Shown piece after piece: positions 6,659 through 15,340 of a DNA stretch of 64,000 nucleotides. The notes beneath the pieces are model-generated. The model did no database searches. It worked only from the letters and a program-made list of their open reading frames with translations, and was not told where the DNA came from. The first letter of the stretch is position 1. Each line of letters opens with the position of its first letter. The stretch comes from Acidimicrobiia bacterium (GTDB lineage Bacteria; Actinomycetota; Acidimicrobiia; IMCC26256; PALSA-555). The stretch covers positions 90,953 through 154,952 of the forward strand of contig JBBECS010000054.1 in NCBI GenBank assembly GCA_040881685.1, written 5' to 3'. Made by a program: the position numbers and the translations under genes.

Positions 6659-8955
6659 GTGCTTGCCCCTCCCGCCTCTTCGGCTCGCAGCACGTTGAGC
6701 GCGGAGCCGGCCCGGAACCATTCGACGTGTTCGGGCGACATCGTATGTGTGGTCTCGATCTCGTCGCTCGTGCCGTCGGCATGCTGAATGACGACCCGGA
6801 CCGGTCGATCTGGCGCGAGTGACGCAAGATCGACGATGTCGACCGTGTCATCAAACCGAAAGAGGTCGTAGTCAGCGGGGTTCGCAAAGGTGAGCGCGAG
6901 CACCCCCTGCTTCTTCAAGTTGGTCTCGTGGATCCGGGCGAACGACCGCACAATCACAGCCCGACCGTTCATGAACCGCGGCTCCATCGCGGCGTGCTCG
7001 CGCGAGGAGCCCTCGCCGTAGTTCTCGTCGCCGATCGCGATCCAGGCGATGCCGGCCTCCTTGTACGCCTTCGCGATCTCCGGCAGCGGCTTCACGGAGC
7101 CATCGCGAACGTCGATCCCCGTCCCGGCGCCTTCGGGCGCGAACGCGTTGTTCACGCCCATGAACAGGTTCTGGGAGATGTTCGTGAGGTGGCCGCGGTA
7201 GGTGAGCCACGGGCCCGCGGGCGAGATGTGGTCGGTCGTGCACTTGCCGACCGCCTTCATGAGCACGCGCAGCCCGGTGAGGTCTTGTCCATCCCACGCC
7301 GGGAACGGCTCGAGCAGCTCGAGTCGGTCGGAGTCGGGCTTGACCACGACCTTCACCTTCGAGCCATCGGCCGCCGGCGGGACGAATCCCGACTTGCCGG
7401 GATCGAAGCCCTTCGCGGGAAGCTCCTCGGCGGTCGGCGCGGTGAGCATCACCGTGTGGCCGTCGTCGGCCTCGATCGGCTCGCGGAGGAAGTCGTGATC
7501 GAGCCGACCGGTCAGCGCCATCGCGACGACGGTCTCCGGCGATCCGATGAACGACAGCGTGGCCGGGTTCCCGTCGTTGCGGCGGGGGAAGTTTCGGTTG
7601 AACGACGAGACGATCGTGTTCTGCATGCCTAGCTGCATGTCGTCGCGCCGCCACTGACCGATGCAGGGGCCGCACGCGTTCGCCAGCACGGTCGCGCCGA
7701 TCGCTTCGAGATCCTTGAGGTAGCCGTCGCGCTTGATCGTGGCCCGGACCTGCTCCGATCCAGGGGTGATCAGGAGGGGGGTACGGACCTTGAGCCCCGC
7801 GGCCTTTGCCTGACGCGCGACGTGAGCCGCGCGTCCGATGTCCTCGTAGGACGAGTTGGTGCACGAACCGACGAGCGCGTACGAGATCTCGACCGGGTAT
7901 CCCTCCTTCTTGGCCGCCGCCTTCACCTCGGAGATGGGGCGGTCGAGGTCGGGGGTGTGCGGCCCGACGAGGTGCGCCTCGAGCTCGTCGAGGTTGATCT
8001 CGATCACACGGTCGAAGAACCGCTCCGGGTCATCGTCGATCTCGGGATCGCACCGCAGGTGCTCGGCGCACCCATTCGCGAGCTCGGCGATATCGGACCG
8101 CTTGGTGGCTCCGAGGTACGCCGCGGCGCGCTCGTCGTACGGGAAGAGCGAACACGTGGCGCCGATCTCTGCGCCCATGTTGCAGATCGTTGCCTTGCCC
8201 GTGGCCGAGATCGACGCCGCGCCGGGACCGAAGTACTCGACGATCGAGCCGGTACCACCCTTCACAGTGAGGATGCCGGCCACCTTGAGGATCACGTCTT
8301 TCGCGGCAGCCCATCCGGAGAGCCGGCCCGTCAGGCGCACGCCGATCAGGTTCGGGACGCGCGTGTTGAACGGCCATCCGGCCATGACATCCACCGCGTC
8401 CGCGCCGCCGACACCAATCGCGACCACACCGAGGCCGCCGGCGTTCGGGGTATGGCTGTCGGTGCCAATCATCATCCCGCCGGGGAACGCGTACTGCTCG
8501 AGCACGACCTGGTGGATGATCCCGGATCCCGGCTTCCAGAAGCCGATGCCGTACCGCGACGACACGGTCCGCAGGAACTCGTACACCTCGGAGTTGGTGT
8601 CGAGTGCGCGCTTGAGGTCGCGGTCGGCGCCGACATGCGCTTGGATCAAGTGGTCGCAGTGCACCGTGGTCGGCACCGCGACAGTGGGGAGACCAGCGGT
8701 CATGAACTGCAGCAGCGCCATCTGCGCAGTTGCGTCCTGCATCGCCACCCGATCGGGGCGGTAGTCGGCATAGTCGACGCCGCGCTCGATGCCCACGGTC
8801 TCGGGATCGGCCGCGTGCGCGAAGAGCACCTTTTCGGCGAAGGTCAGTGGTCGACCGAGGCGTCGCCGAGCGGTCTCGACGCACTCCGGATAGCGCGCGT
8901 ACAGCGCCTCCACGAGCTCCACGGGCGCGGTGGGCCCGACCTGGGACTCGGCCAT
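6655..8955 (-). CDS. acn: Aconitate hydratase, mitochondrial type
   Basis: An enzyme of about 766 aa that interconverts citrate and isocitrate in the TCA cycle. It carries the [4Fe-4S] ligands in the two standard places, SCTNSSYEDIG and NACGPCIGQW, plus conserved GTDSHTPNAGGLG and KCTTDHISPAGPW segments and the C-terminal swivel domain with NYGEGSSREHAA. Length and motif order match the mitochondrial aconitase subgroup rather than the longer AcnA/IRP group. The ATG at 8955 is chosen because GGAG is 7 bases upstream; ATG 8961 and GTG 8985 are alternatives. It overlaps the start of the following small membrane protein gene by 4 bases. Confidence 0.93.
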   Translation of the reverse strand: MAESQVGPTAPVELVEALYARYPECVETARRRLGRPLTFAEKVLFAHAADPETVGIERGVDYADYRPDRVAMQDATAQMALLQFMTAGLPTVAVPTTVHCDHLIQAHVGADRDLKRALDTNSEVYEFLRTVSSRYGIGFWKPGSGIIHQVVLEQYAFPGGMMIGTDSHTPNAGGLGVVAIGVGGADAVDVMAGWPFNTRVPNLIGVRLTGRLSGWAAAKDVILKVAGILTVKGGTGSIVEYFGPGAASISATGKATICNMGAEIGATCSLFPYDERAAAYLGATKRSDIAELANGCAEHLRCDPEIDDDPERFFDRVIEINLDELEAHLVGPHTPDLDRPISEVKAAAKKEGYPVEISYALVGSCTNSSYEDIGRAAHVARQAKAAGLKVRTPLLITPGSEQVRATIKRDGYLKDLEAIGATVLANACGPCIGQWRRDDMQLGMQNTIVSSFNRNFPRRNDGNPATLSFIGSPETVVAMALTGRLDHDFLREPIEADDGHTVMLTAPTAEELPAKGFDPGKSGFVPPAADGSKVKVVVKPDSDRLELLEPFPAWDGQDLTGLRVLMKAVGKCTTDHISPAGPWLTYRGHLTNISQNLFMGVNNAFAPEGAGTGIDVRDGSVKPLPEIAKAYKEAGIAWIAIGDENYGEGSSREHAAMEPRFMNGRAVIVRSFARIHETNLKKQGVLALTFANPADYDLFRFDDTVDIVDLASLAPDRPVRVVIQHADGTSDEIETTHTMSPEHVEWFRAGSALNVLRAEEAGGAST

Positions 8956-9024
8956 GTGCATGCTCCGGAGGTGCGCGGCGGTCACCCGAGGCTACCGCCG
9001 CCAAGCGGTCGCGCTGGCACCGCG

Positions 9025-9501
9025 CTAGGAGCGAGGCACCTCCTCGACCACCACCGAGCGCATGACGTCTCCGACTTGGGTGGCCTGAGCCACATCGACG
9101 CCCTGCACCACGTGGCCGAAGAGGTTGTAGTCCTTGGAGAGCTTGCGCGTGCAGTCGTCGATGCAGATGAAGAACTGCGAGCCGTTCGTGTTGGGCCCCG
9201 CGTTCGCCATCGCGACGGCACCGAGCGTGTACTCGCCCTTCACGGGCTCGTCCTCCCACTTGTAGCCAGGACCGCCGGTGCCCGTGCCCTCGGGGCAACC
9301 GCCCTGGATCACGAAGTCGGGGACGACGCGGTGGAAGGTGAGGCCGTCGTAGAAACCCGATCGGGCGAGCCCGACGAAGTTGTTGACGCTCTCGGACGCG
9401 AGCTGCGGATCGAGGTCCATGACGATCGTGCCGCGATCAGTGGTGACCGTGGTGCGGTACAGCTTCGACGCGTCGGTCTGAGGATCGGGTTTGCTCGGCA
9501 T
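9025..9501 (-). CDS. Peptidyl-prolyl cis-trans isomerase, cyclophilin type
   Basis: A 158 aa cytoplasmic cyclophilin that speeds proline isomerisation during folding. It shows the core segments GTIVMDLDPQLASESVNNFVGLA, the catalytic FHRVVPDFVIQGG with its active-site Arg, GSQFFI, and the LFGHVVQGVDV segment. There is no signal peptide. It lies 69 bases upstream of aconitase on the same strand and directly after the ccm operon, so it may be co-transcribed with either, though nothing in sequence proves it. Confidence 0.93.
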   Translation of the reverse strand: MPSKPDPQTDASKLYRTTVTTDRGTIVMDLDPQLASESVNNFVGLARSGFYDGLTFHRVVPDFVIQGGCPEGTGTGGPGYKWEDEPVKGEYTLGAVAMANAGPNTNGSQFFICIDDCTRKLSKDYNLFGHVVQGVDVAQATQVGDVMRSVVVEEVPRS

Positions 9502-9524
9502 CGGTCGGCCTTTCGCTGGAGGGA

Positions 9525-10355
9525 TCAGAGGGCGGTCGTCGTGCGGGGTTCGAGAGCGGCGGTCACATCGGCGAGGAGCTGACGGGCCTGGTCGACGAAG
9601 CGACCTTCGGGCGCGAGGATCAGGTAGCGCTGGAGATCGCCCTGGGCCGCGGCGAAGTCCTGGAACTCGTTCGCCAAGATGATCGCACGGAAGAACCGCG
9701 CGTCGGGAAATTCGGGATCGATCTCCACTGCCGCATCGAGGCGAGTCATGGCCTCGTCCACCAGTCCGGCGGCCTGCTCAGGTGCAGCGGCGGCCGCGAG
9801 ATAGAGGACACGGCCCGACTGTGCGAACGCCTCGGCGTTGGCGGGATCGAGACGGATCACCTCGTCGTACTGCTCGAGGGCGCCTGCGAGGTCGTCGTCC
9901 TCCTCCAGGTAGCTCGCGAGCAGCAGACGGTTGTTGACGTTGGTCGGGTCACGCTCCAGCGCGGCCTCGAGCTCTTGGCGGGGGTTCCCGCGCTCGGGTC
10001 GTGTCGACGACGTGCCGGTATTTCCTGACGAGGTCTCACCCGCGCCCCTTCCTCCCAGCGCGGTGGCGAGCGCTACCGCCGACCCGATCGCGAACACCGC
10101 GATCGCTCCGATCACAGCGGCGCGGCGCCCCCAAGGGATCGACGGCGCGTTCGGACGGGCGTCGATGCCGTCTCGCAACGCGCGGATGACAGCCGCCGCG
10201 CGCGCGGTGTAGTCATCGTGCAACGCGGCGTACGACTCCTCGTCGATCCCGCCTGCCGCACGCTCTGCCTCGAGATCGTCGAGCGAGCGGAGCAAGAAGT
10301 CGCGCTCGTCCTCCAGGTGCGCGCGAGATTCGACATCAGGGCCATTGACACTCAC
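9525..10355 (-). CDS. ccmI: CcmI-like TPR protein of cytochrome c maturation
   Basis: A 276 aa membrane protein with an N-terminal cytoplasmic coiled coil (LEDERDFLLRSLDDLEAERAAGGID), one transmembrane segment near residue 75 (AAVIGAIAVFAIGSAVALATAL), and a periplasmic TPR region (NPRQELEAALERDPTNVNNRLLLASYLEE and following). That order fits CcmI/CycH, which holds apocytochrome c for heme attachment by CcmF/CcmH. The GTG at 10355 overlaps the ccmH stop by 4 bases and decides the start. It is the last gene of the ccm operon. E. coli fuses this function to CcmH; here it is separate, as in alphaproteobacteria. Confidence 0.8.
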   Translation of the reverse strand: MSVNGPDVESRAHLEDERDFLLRSLDDLEAERAAGGIDEESYAALHDDYTARAAAVIRALRDGIDARPNAPSIPWGRRAAVIGAIAVFAIGSAVALATALGGRGAGETSSGNTGTSSTRPERGNPRQELEAALERDPTNVNNRLLLASYLEEDDDLAGALEQYDEVIRLDPANAEAFAQSGRVLYLAAAAAPEQAAGLVDEAMTRLDAAVEIDPEFPDARFFRAIILANEFQDFAAAQGDLQRYLILAPEGRFVDQARQLLADVTAALEPRTTTAL

Positions 10356-10801
10356 GTTCGGCGAGCCTTGTCGACGAGGGCTTCGTCGGCATCGGTCGCG
10401 TGAAGCAATGGCTCTCGCCGCCAGCGCCGGGACGCGAGCACCAAGGTCGCCGCGCCCGCGATGACCAACACGATCGGCAGACCCCACAGCAGTACGCCAA
10501 GCCCGCTGCTCTCCGGTCTGAGCAGGATCGACTCCCCGTAGCGCTCGGCATACGCCTGCCGGATCTCGTCGTCGGACTCGCCGGCCGCGATGCGCCGTCG
10601 CAGATCGGCTCGGATCGCGCGCGACGTGGGGGCTAGTGACTGCGCCACCGACACGCCGTCACATTCGGGGCATTGGATCTCCGCGGCCAAGTCCCGCGCA
10701 CGAGCCTGCGGCGTGACTTTGCCGCCCTGCGACGCCGCGAACACGACCGCACCGGCAACGAGCACACCGAGCAGGACCCAGGCCCCTCGCCGAAGGGTCA
10801 C
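10352..10801 (-). CDS. ccmH: Cytochrome c maturation protein CcmH
   Basis: A 149 aa thiol oxidoreductase of the System I heme lyase complex. An N-terminal transmembrane signal anchor is followed by the Cys pair at Cys44 and Cys47 (IQCPECDGVSVAQSLAPTSR), the typical helical domain with DEIRQAYAERYGESILLRP, and a second transmembrane helix (LLWGLPIVLVIAGAATLVLA). Known CcmH reduces the apocytochrome CxxCH disulfide and hands it to CcmF. The GTG start overlaps the ccmG stop by 4 bases. Confidence 0.9.
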   Translation of the reverse strand: MTLRRGAWVLLGVLVAGAVVFAASQGGKVTPQARARDLAAEIQCPECDGVSVAQSLAPTSRAIRADLRRRIAAGESDDEIRQAYAERYGESILLRPESSGLGVLLWGLPIVLVIAGAATLVLASRRWRREPLLHATDADEALVDKARRT

Positions 10802-11334
10802 CGCCGGGCCTCGGCAAGGAGCTTTTCGAGGGTTCCCTTGGTCGAAGGTCCGTATTGGAACCCGACGACCCGTCCGTCCGGACTGATCGCGAATGTCTCG
10901 GGCTGGCCGCGCGTGCCGAACGCCAATGTCGTTTCTGATCCAGGATCGAGTCCGATCGTCCAGCCGAGGTTCTCCGCGTCCACGTACTCGCGTATTGCAT
11001 CCTCCGTGTCGTCACGGACGATTCCGAGCATGACGAAGTCGGCGTCGTCGGCGTGGGCAACGTAGAACGCCTTCAGCGCGGGCAGCTCCTGATGGCACGG
11101 GATGCACCAGCTGTTCCAGAAGTTCACGATCACGGCGCGCCCTGTCAGGTCCGCCTCCGTCATCACGTCACCCTCCAGCGTGCGAACCGAGAACGCCGGC
11201 ACGGCATCGCCCACGAGCGCGCTCTTCTTCGATTCAGCCTGTGGGTCCGCACCGATCTGCGTGGCGAGGACCACGGCAAACGCCAGCACGATCGCGGCGA
11301 TGCTCAGAGCAACCCAGCGTGTGGGGTGCCTCAC
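10798..11334 (-). CDS. ccmG: CcmG/DsbE-type thioredoxin-like protein
   Basis: A 178 aa membrane-anchored periplasmic thioredoxin fold. A single N-terminal transmembrane helix is followed by the thioredoxin domain with the active-site WCIPC (Cys77, Cys80) in NFWNSWCIPC and a cis-Pro region GQPETFAISPDG. It supplies reducing equivalents to CcmH and apocytochrome c. TlpA/ResA-type proteins look alike, but the position between ccmF and ccmH with 4-base overlaps on both sides supports the CcmG role. Confidence 0.9.
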   Translation of the reverse strand: MRHPTRWVALSIAAIVLAFAVVLATQIGADPQAESKKSALVGDAVPAFSVRTLEGDVMTEADLTGRAVIVNFWNSWCIPCHQELPALKAFYVAHADDADFVMLGIVRDDTEDAIREYVDAENLGWTIGLDPGSETTLAFGTRGQPETFAISPDGRVVGFQYGPSTKGTLEKLLAEARR

Positions 11335-13358
11335 ACCGGCACTTCCTCGAGCGAACGCGCCTCATGGGGACTCTCGGCGGGAGGCGGAGTTGGCATGTCG
11401 CCGCGCGGCCGACGGAGAAGCGACGGAACAAGGGCCACGAGCGTGCCGAACGCCACGACGCCGCCGCCGAACCACAGCCACACGATCATCGGATTCACCG
11501 CGACGCCGATCGTCACCCGTCCCCGCTCGCTCGGTGACGACACCAACGTGAGGTACACGTCGCGAATCAGACCCTCCTTTACGTCCGGTGTACCGATCCC
11601 CGACGTGCGACCAGGGAAGCTCGAGATCGCCGGCGTGTACGCGCCGAAGTCGTCATCACCGCGCTCGATGCGAACCCGTGCTTCTACGGTCGTCTTCTGG
11701 TCCGACGCAGTCTGGCGCGACCCGAGGTAGGTGACGGTGTAACCGGCCACCGTCGCCGACTCCCCGCGCGTGAGTCGGACCTCTCGGCGCGTGGAGTAGC
11801 TGCTCGAAGCGACAAGGGCAACCGCGATGAGAACGATCCCCGTGTGCACGATCAGCCCGCCGTACAACCGCGGGTTGGAGCGGATCGCACGGATGGTCGC
11901 CGTCGGCCACGCTTCGCCATTGGCTTGACGGCGAGCGCGAGCACCAACCGTGAATTGGCGGACGATTCCCGCCAGTGCGAATGCAGCGAGCCCGAACGTC
12001 ACGGTGTCGGTGATGCCGTTCGTGCCGATCGCGATGGCGAGCACCATCGTCACCGCGCCGATCCATGCAGGAACCAACAAGCGCCGCTGGAGGACGTCGC
12101 CACCCGCCGCCCGCCATGGCAGCGCGGGCGCCACAGCCATCAAGAACAGGAGCGCCAAGCCGAGCGGCGTGGTCATGCGGTTGAAGTACGGCTCGCCCAC
12201 AGACAGGCGCCGTCCCTGGAGCGCCTCGGCGAGCAGCGGGTACACGGTGCCGAGCAGCACGACGAACGCCAATCCCGCAAACAGCAGGTTGTTGCCGAGG
12301 AACGCCGACTCGCGTGACACGGGCGAGTCGATCCGACCAGGCGCCCGAAGTCGGTCGCCTCGCCAAGCGATCAGACCAATGCCAGCCGCGGCGACCAGCG
12401 CGAGAAAGCCGAGGAGCCACGGCCCGATCGGCGACTCCGTGAACGAGTGCACCGAGTTGAGGACGCCTGATCGTGTCAAGAACGTGCCCAGGATGGTGAG
12501 GCAGAACGTCGCGATTACCAGCGACAGGTTCCAGACCCGCAGCATCCCGCGACGCTCCTGCACGATCACCGAATGGATGAACGCGGTGCCCGTGAGCCAC
12601 GGGAGCAGCGATGCGTTCTCGACCGGGTCCCACGCCCAGTAGCCACCCCAGCCGAGCACCTCGTAGCTCCACCAACCGCCGAGGATGATGCCGACGGTGA
12701 GGAAGCCCCACGCGATGAGGGTGGCGCGCCGGATGTCGGCCAGCCATCCCTCGCCGAAGCGCCCGGTCGCCAGCGCGGCGATCGCGAACGCGAACGGCAG
12801 CGTGAACCCGACGTAGCCGAGGTACAGCATCGGCGGGTGAATTGCCATCAACGGGTGGTTCTGAAGGAGTGGATTCGGTCCGAGTCCGTCAGCCGGCGTG
12901 TTCGGGAGCCGTTGGAACGGGTTGGCCGGTCCGAGCATCAACGCGAAGAAGAACAAGGCGACGCACAGTCCGACGAGCAACGCCCACGCGACAAGCGGGT
13001 CGGTCGAGCGATCACGGAAGCGGTGCGCGGCGAACGCGAGGTATCCACCGAGCACGAGAGCCCACAGGAGGATGGATCCTTCGAGGTTCGCCCACATTCC
13101 TGCGATCGTGTAGAGCAACGGCGTCGAGCGCGCGTTGTTCTCGAACACGTAGCGGAGCGAGAAGTCGTGCGTGAGCAACGCCCATTCCATCGCGACAACC
13201 GCAATCACGGCGGCCGCCAGCACTGCAAACGCGAAACGGCGACCGAGTCGAAGCAGATTGGGGTCACGCTGCGCGAGGCCGCGTGCGAGTGTGGCGACGC
13301 CGAGCCCGGACCCTGCCGCGCCGAGCGCGATTGCGAAGACTCCGAGATACGCCTTCAT
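11331..13358 (-). CDS. ccmF: Cytochrome c heme lyase CcmF
   Basis: A 675 aa polytopic membrane protein, normal length for CcmF, that attaches heme covalently to apocytochrome c. The tryptophan-rich WWD domain is plain (WSYEVLGWGGYWAWDPVENASLLPWLTGTA, residues about 225-255), with the family His-containing helices around it and a long periplasmic region before the last helix. The ATG overlaps the ccmE stop by 4 bases and the stop overlaps ccmG by 4 bases. System I is unusual in Actinobacteria, where the CcsA/ResB System II is common. Confidence 0.95.
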   Translation of the reverse strand: MKAYLGVFAIALGAAGSGLGVATLARGLAQRDPNLLRLGRRFAFAVLAAAVIAVVAMEWALLTHDFSLRYVFENNARSTPLLYTIAGMWANLEGSILLWALVLGGYLAFAAHRFRDRSTDPLVAWALLVGLCVALFFFALMLGPANPFQRLPNTPADGLGPNPLLQNHPLMAIHPPMLYLGYVGFTLPFAFAIAALATGRFGEGWLADIRRATLIAWGFLTVGIILGGWWSYEVLGWGGYWAWDPVENASLLPWLTGTAFIHSVIVQERRGMLRVWNLSLVIATFCLTILGTFLTRSGVLNSVHSFTESPIGPWLLGFLALVAAAGIGLIAWRGDRLRAPGRIDSPVSRESAFLGNNLLFAGLAFVVLLGTVYPLLAEALQGRRLSVGEPYFNRMTTPLGLALLFLMAVAPALPWRAAGGDVLQRRLLVPAWIGAVTMVLAIAIGTNGITDTVTFGLAAFALAGIVRQFTVGARARRQANGEAWPTATIRAIRSNPRLYGGLIVHTGIVLIAVALVASSSYSTRREVRLTRGESATVAGYTVTYLGSRQTASDQKTTVEARVRIERGDDDFGAYTPAISSFPGRTSGIGTPDVKEGLIRDVYLTLVSSPSERGRVTIGVAVNPMIVWLWFGGGVVAFGTLVALVPSLLRRPRGDMPTPPPAESPHEARSLEEVPV

Positions 13359-13801
13359 TTGGTGTCGTCCGCTCCGCCCGTCTTCACCTTCGGCGGCGTG
13401 TACTCGTTCCCATGGCGGATCAGGATGCGATCGGAGTCGAAGGCCTCACCGCGGCTCCAGTTGCCTTCACAGACGACCGGCACGCCGTTCTTGAACAAGT
13501 CGGGAGGATCACCGCGGTGCACCACGACGGCGGTGCCCTTTCCGTCCGTGATCTCGAACCGAACGCCATTCGCGGTCTCCGAGACCGAACCTGGCACGAC
13601 TTCGCCGGCAAGCCGGAAGCGGTCCGTCCCTTGTTCAGATCGATCGCGCACGGCCTCGGAAACCGTGCGGAAGTAGACGACGTTCTCCGAGAGGACCACG
13701 CCGAGCACAACAATCGCGACCAAGGCTGCGGCGCAACACGCGATCGCGACAAGGGCACGACGCCGGCGGGTCTCCGCCGTAGTACTGCGGACTTCGGTCA
13801 T
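13355..13801 (-). CDS. ccmE: Heme chaperone CcmE
   Basis: A 148 aa protein with one N-terminal transmembrane helix and a periplasmic OB-fold. It holds the heme covalently before transfer to CcmF. The heme-binding motif is His-type, H-x3-Y at His130 and Tyr134 (LIRHGNEYTPP), rather than the Cys variant reported from some archaea and other bacteria. YFRTVSEA and RFRLAGEVVPGS match the family N-terminal strands. Both ends overlap neighbours by 4 bases. Confidence 0.93.
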   Translation of the reverse strand: MTEVRSTTAETRRRRALVAIACCAAALVAIVVLGVVLSENVVYFRTVSEAVRDRSEQGTDRFRLAGEVVPGSVSETANGVRFEITDGKGTAVVVHRGDPPDLFKNGVPVVCEGNWSRGEAFDSDRILIRHGNEYTPPKVKTGGADDTK

Positions 13802-13917
13802 GTGTCGGCGTCGAGCTTCTCGGCGCGCCGGATCCTGCGGCCGAGGCGCAGCCAGTAGATGAGCAAGGTCGCCGCGGTAATCACCCAGCCCGTGATCACG
13901 TACTCCGCGAACCTCAT
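13798..13917 (-). CDS. ccmD: CcmD-like small heme exporter protein
   Basis: A 39 aa protein. Residues 5-23 form one hydrophobic helix (EYVITGWVITAATLLIYW), followed by a strongly basic tail (LRLGRRIRRAEKLD). Size, single helix, basic cytoplasmic end and the place between ccmC and ccmE are those of CcmD, which helps release holo-CcmE from the CcmABC complex. The ATG overlaps the ccmC stop and the TGA overlaps the ccmE ATG, each by 4 bases, which strongly supports translation. Sequence similarity to CcmD is too short to carry the call alone. Confidence 0.82.
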   Translation of the reverse strand: MRFAEYVITGWVITAATLLIYWLRLGRRIRRAEKLDADT

Positions 13918-14669
13918 CGACCGGCCCCTACCTCAGCCGGATCGGTGGGTCGCGCGCCACGCACGCGTTCCTCGATCGCCTGTTGCAGCTCACGGTCATC
14001 CAAGCCTTCTTGCAGGCATTCGAGCCGGTAGCGCCGGTCGAGCAGGTACACGTACAGCAAGGTGAATGCCAGGACGCCGAACCAGAGAGTGAACGCCATC
14101 ACGCCGTGGATGTGGGCCTTGAGCTCCGGGTCGAAGACCGTCGCCTCCTGATGGAGCGTTCGCCACCACGTGACCGAGAAGTGCACGATCGGCACGTCGA
14201 CGAACGCGATCAGCGCAGCAATGGCGCAACGCCGCGCTCGAGCTTCGGGGTTGCCAGGAACGCGACGCAACGCGAGATACCCGAGATACAAGAAGAAGAG
14301 GACCGCGGTAGTCACGAGCCGCGCGTCCCACGCCCACCACACGCCCCACACGGGCCGTCCCCACAACGACCCCATCAAGAGGGTGATCCCGGTGAACAGC
14401 ACACCGAGCTCAGCCGACGCTCCCGCGATGCGGTCCCACACAATCGAGCGGGTGCGTGGCCACAACCACAATCCCGACGCGAGCGCGGTGACGCCGAACG
14501 CGAGGTAGGCGATCCACGCCGCCGGAACATGGAGGTACATCAGCCGCTGCGCATCGCTCTGCACCTCATCGGCTGGCGCACCCCAGAGGCCGAAGAGCGC
14601 GAGCACGACCAACGAGGCGAGCGTGACCCAACCCAGGGCCCGTGCGACCACCGGCTTCAGCAGGGTCAT
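13914..14669 (-). CDS. ccmC: Heme exporter protein CcmC
   Basis: A 251 aa six-helix membrane protein that loads heme onto CcmE. The WWD motif is present (GRPVWGVWWAWDARLVTTAVLFFLYLGYLAL, about residues 100-130), as are the flanking His (LMYLHVPAAWIAYL and VPIVHFSVTWWRTLHQ). The ATG at 14669 is chosen because it overlaps the ccmB stop by 4 bases; a longer in-frame extension runs into ccmB and is not needed. Confidence 0.94.
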   Translation of the reverse strand: MTLLKPVVARALGWVTLASLVVLALFGLWGAPADEVQSDAQRLMYLHVPAAWIAYLAFGVTALASGLWLWPRTRSIVWDRIAGASAELGVLFTGITLLMGSLWGRPVWGVWWAWDARLVTTAVLFFLYLGYLALRRVPGNPEARARRCAIAALIAFVDVPIVHFSVTWWRTLHQEATVFDPELKAHIHGVMAFTLWFGVLAFTLLYVYLLDRRYRLECLQEGLDDRELQQAIEERVRGARPTDPAEVGAGR

Positions 14670-15340
14670 GCTTCCTCCAGGAGCGACCCGAAGGCCAACG
14701 TCCCGATTGACGTGTACAGCACCGCGAAGACCGCGAGGAGTCCGATCCAAGGCCACGCTTCGGACGGGACGCCGTCGATCGCCGCTTCCCACGCTCGCGT
14801 CGCCGCGAGCAACACCGGTGACACCACCGGGAACAGCAGCACCGGCACCAACGTCTCGCGCGCGCCCGATGACGCCGCGAGCACGCCGTAGAGGGTACCG
14901 GTGGATGCCACGCCCACGGTCGCGAGCAAGGCGGTGAGCACGATCGGGGCGACCGACCCGAGCGCGACATCGAAGAGCACGATCACCCCCACGCTGAGCA
15001 CTGCTTCCAGCGCCAAGAGCTCCACGGCGACCGCGGCGGCCTTGCCCAGGAAGATCGCGGCCGGATCGAGACCCGAGAGACGCAAGCCATCGCGGGCGCC
15101 ATTCTCAGCTTCGAGTGCAAACGAGCGCGACACAGCCAGGAGGGCGGCAAGCAGCACGGTCACCCAGAAGAGGCCCGGCGCGACGTCGCGGAGCACGCCG
15201 CGGTCAGGATCGAGCGCGAACGCGAAGAGCAACAGCACCACCAACCCGAACGGCAAGATCTGCTCGGCGGTGACGCGCGAACGACGTTCGATCCGCAGGT
15301 CCTTGCCTGCGATCAGCGACGCCTCTTGCACCAGGTTCAC
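14666..15340 (-). CDS. ccmB: Heme exporter permease CcmB
   Basis: A 224 aa integral membrane protein with six predicted helices, the permease partner of CcmA in the ABC complex that uses ATP to free holo-CcmE. The N-terminus (ASLIAGKDLRIERRSRVTAEQILPFGLVVLLLFAFAL) and the later RDGLRLSGLDPAAIFLGKAAAV segment match the family. GTG start overlapping the ccmA stop by 4 bases. Confidence 0.92.
   Translation of the reverse strand: MNLVQEASLIAGKDLRIERRSRVTAEQILPFGLVVLLLFAFALDPDRGVLRDVAPGLFWVTVLLAALLAVSRSFALEAENGARDGLRLSGLDPAAIFLGKAAAVAVELLALEAVLSVGVIVLFDVALGSVAPIVLTALLATVGVASTGTLYGVLAASSGARETLVPVLLFPVVSPVLLAATRAWEAAIDGVPSEAWPWIGLLAVFAVLYTSIGTLAFGSLLEEA

Noticed and set aside
7822-9582. A 586-codon plus-strand frame opposite aconitase and cyclophilin
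   Set aside because: Antisense shadow of two clearly identified enzymes.
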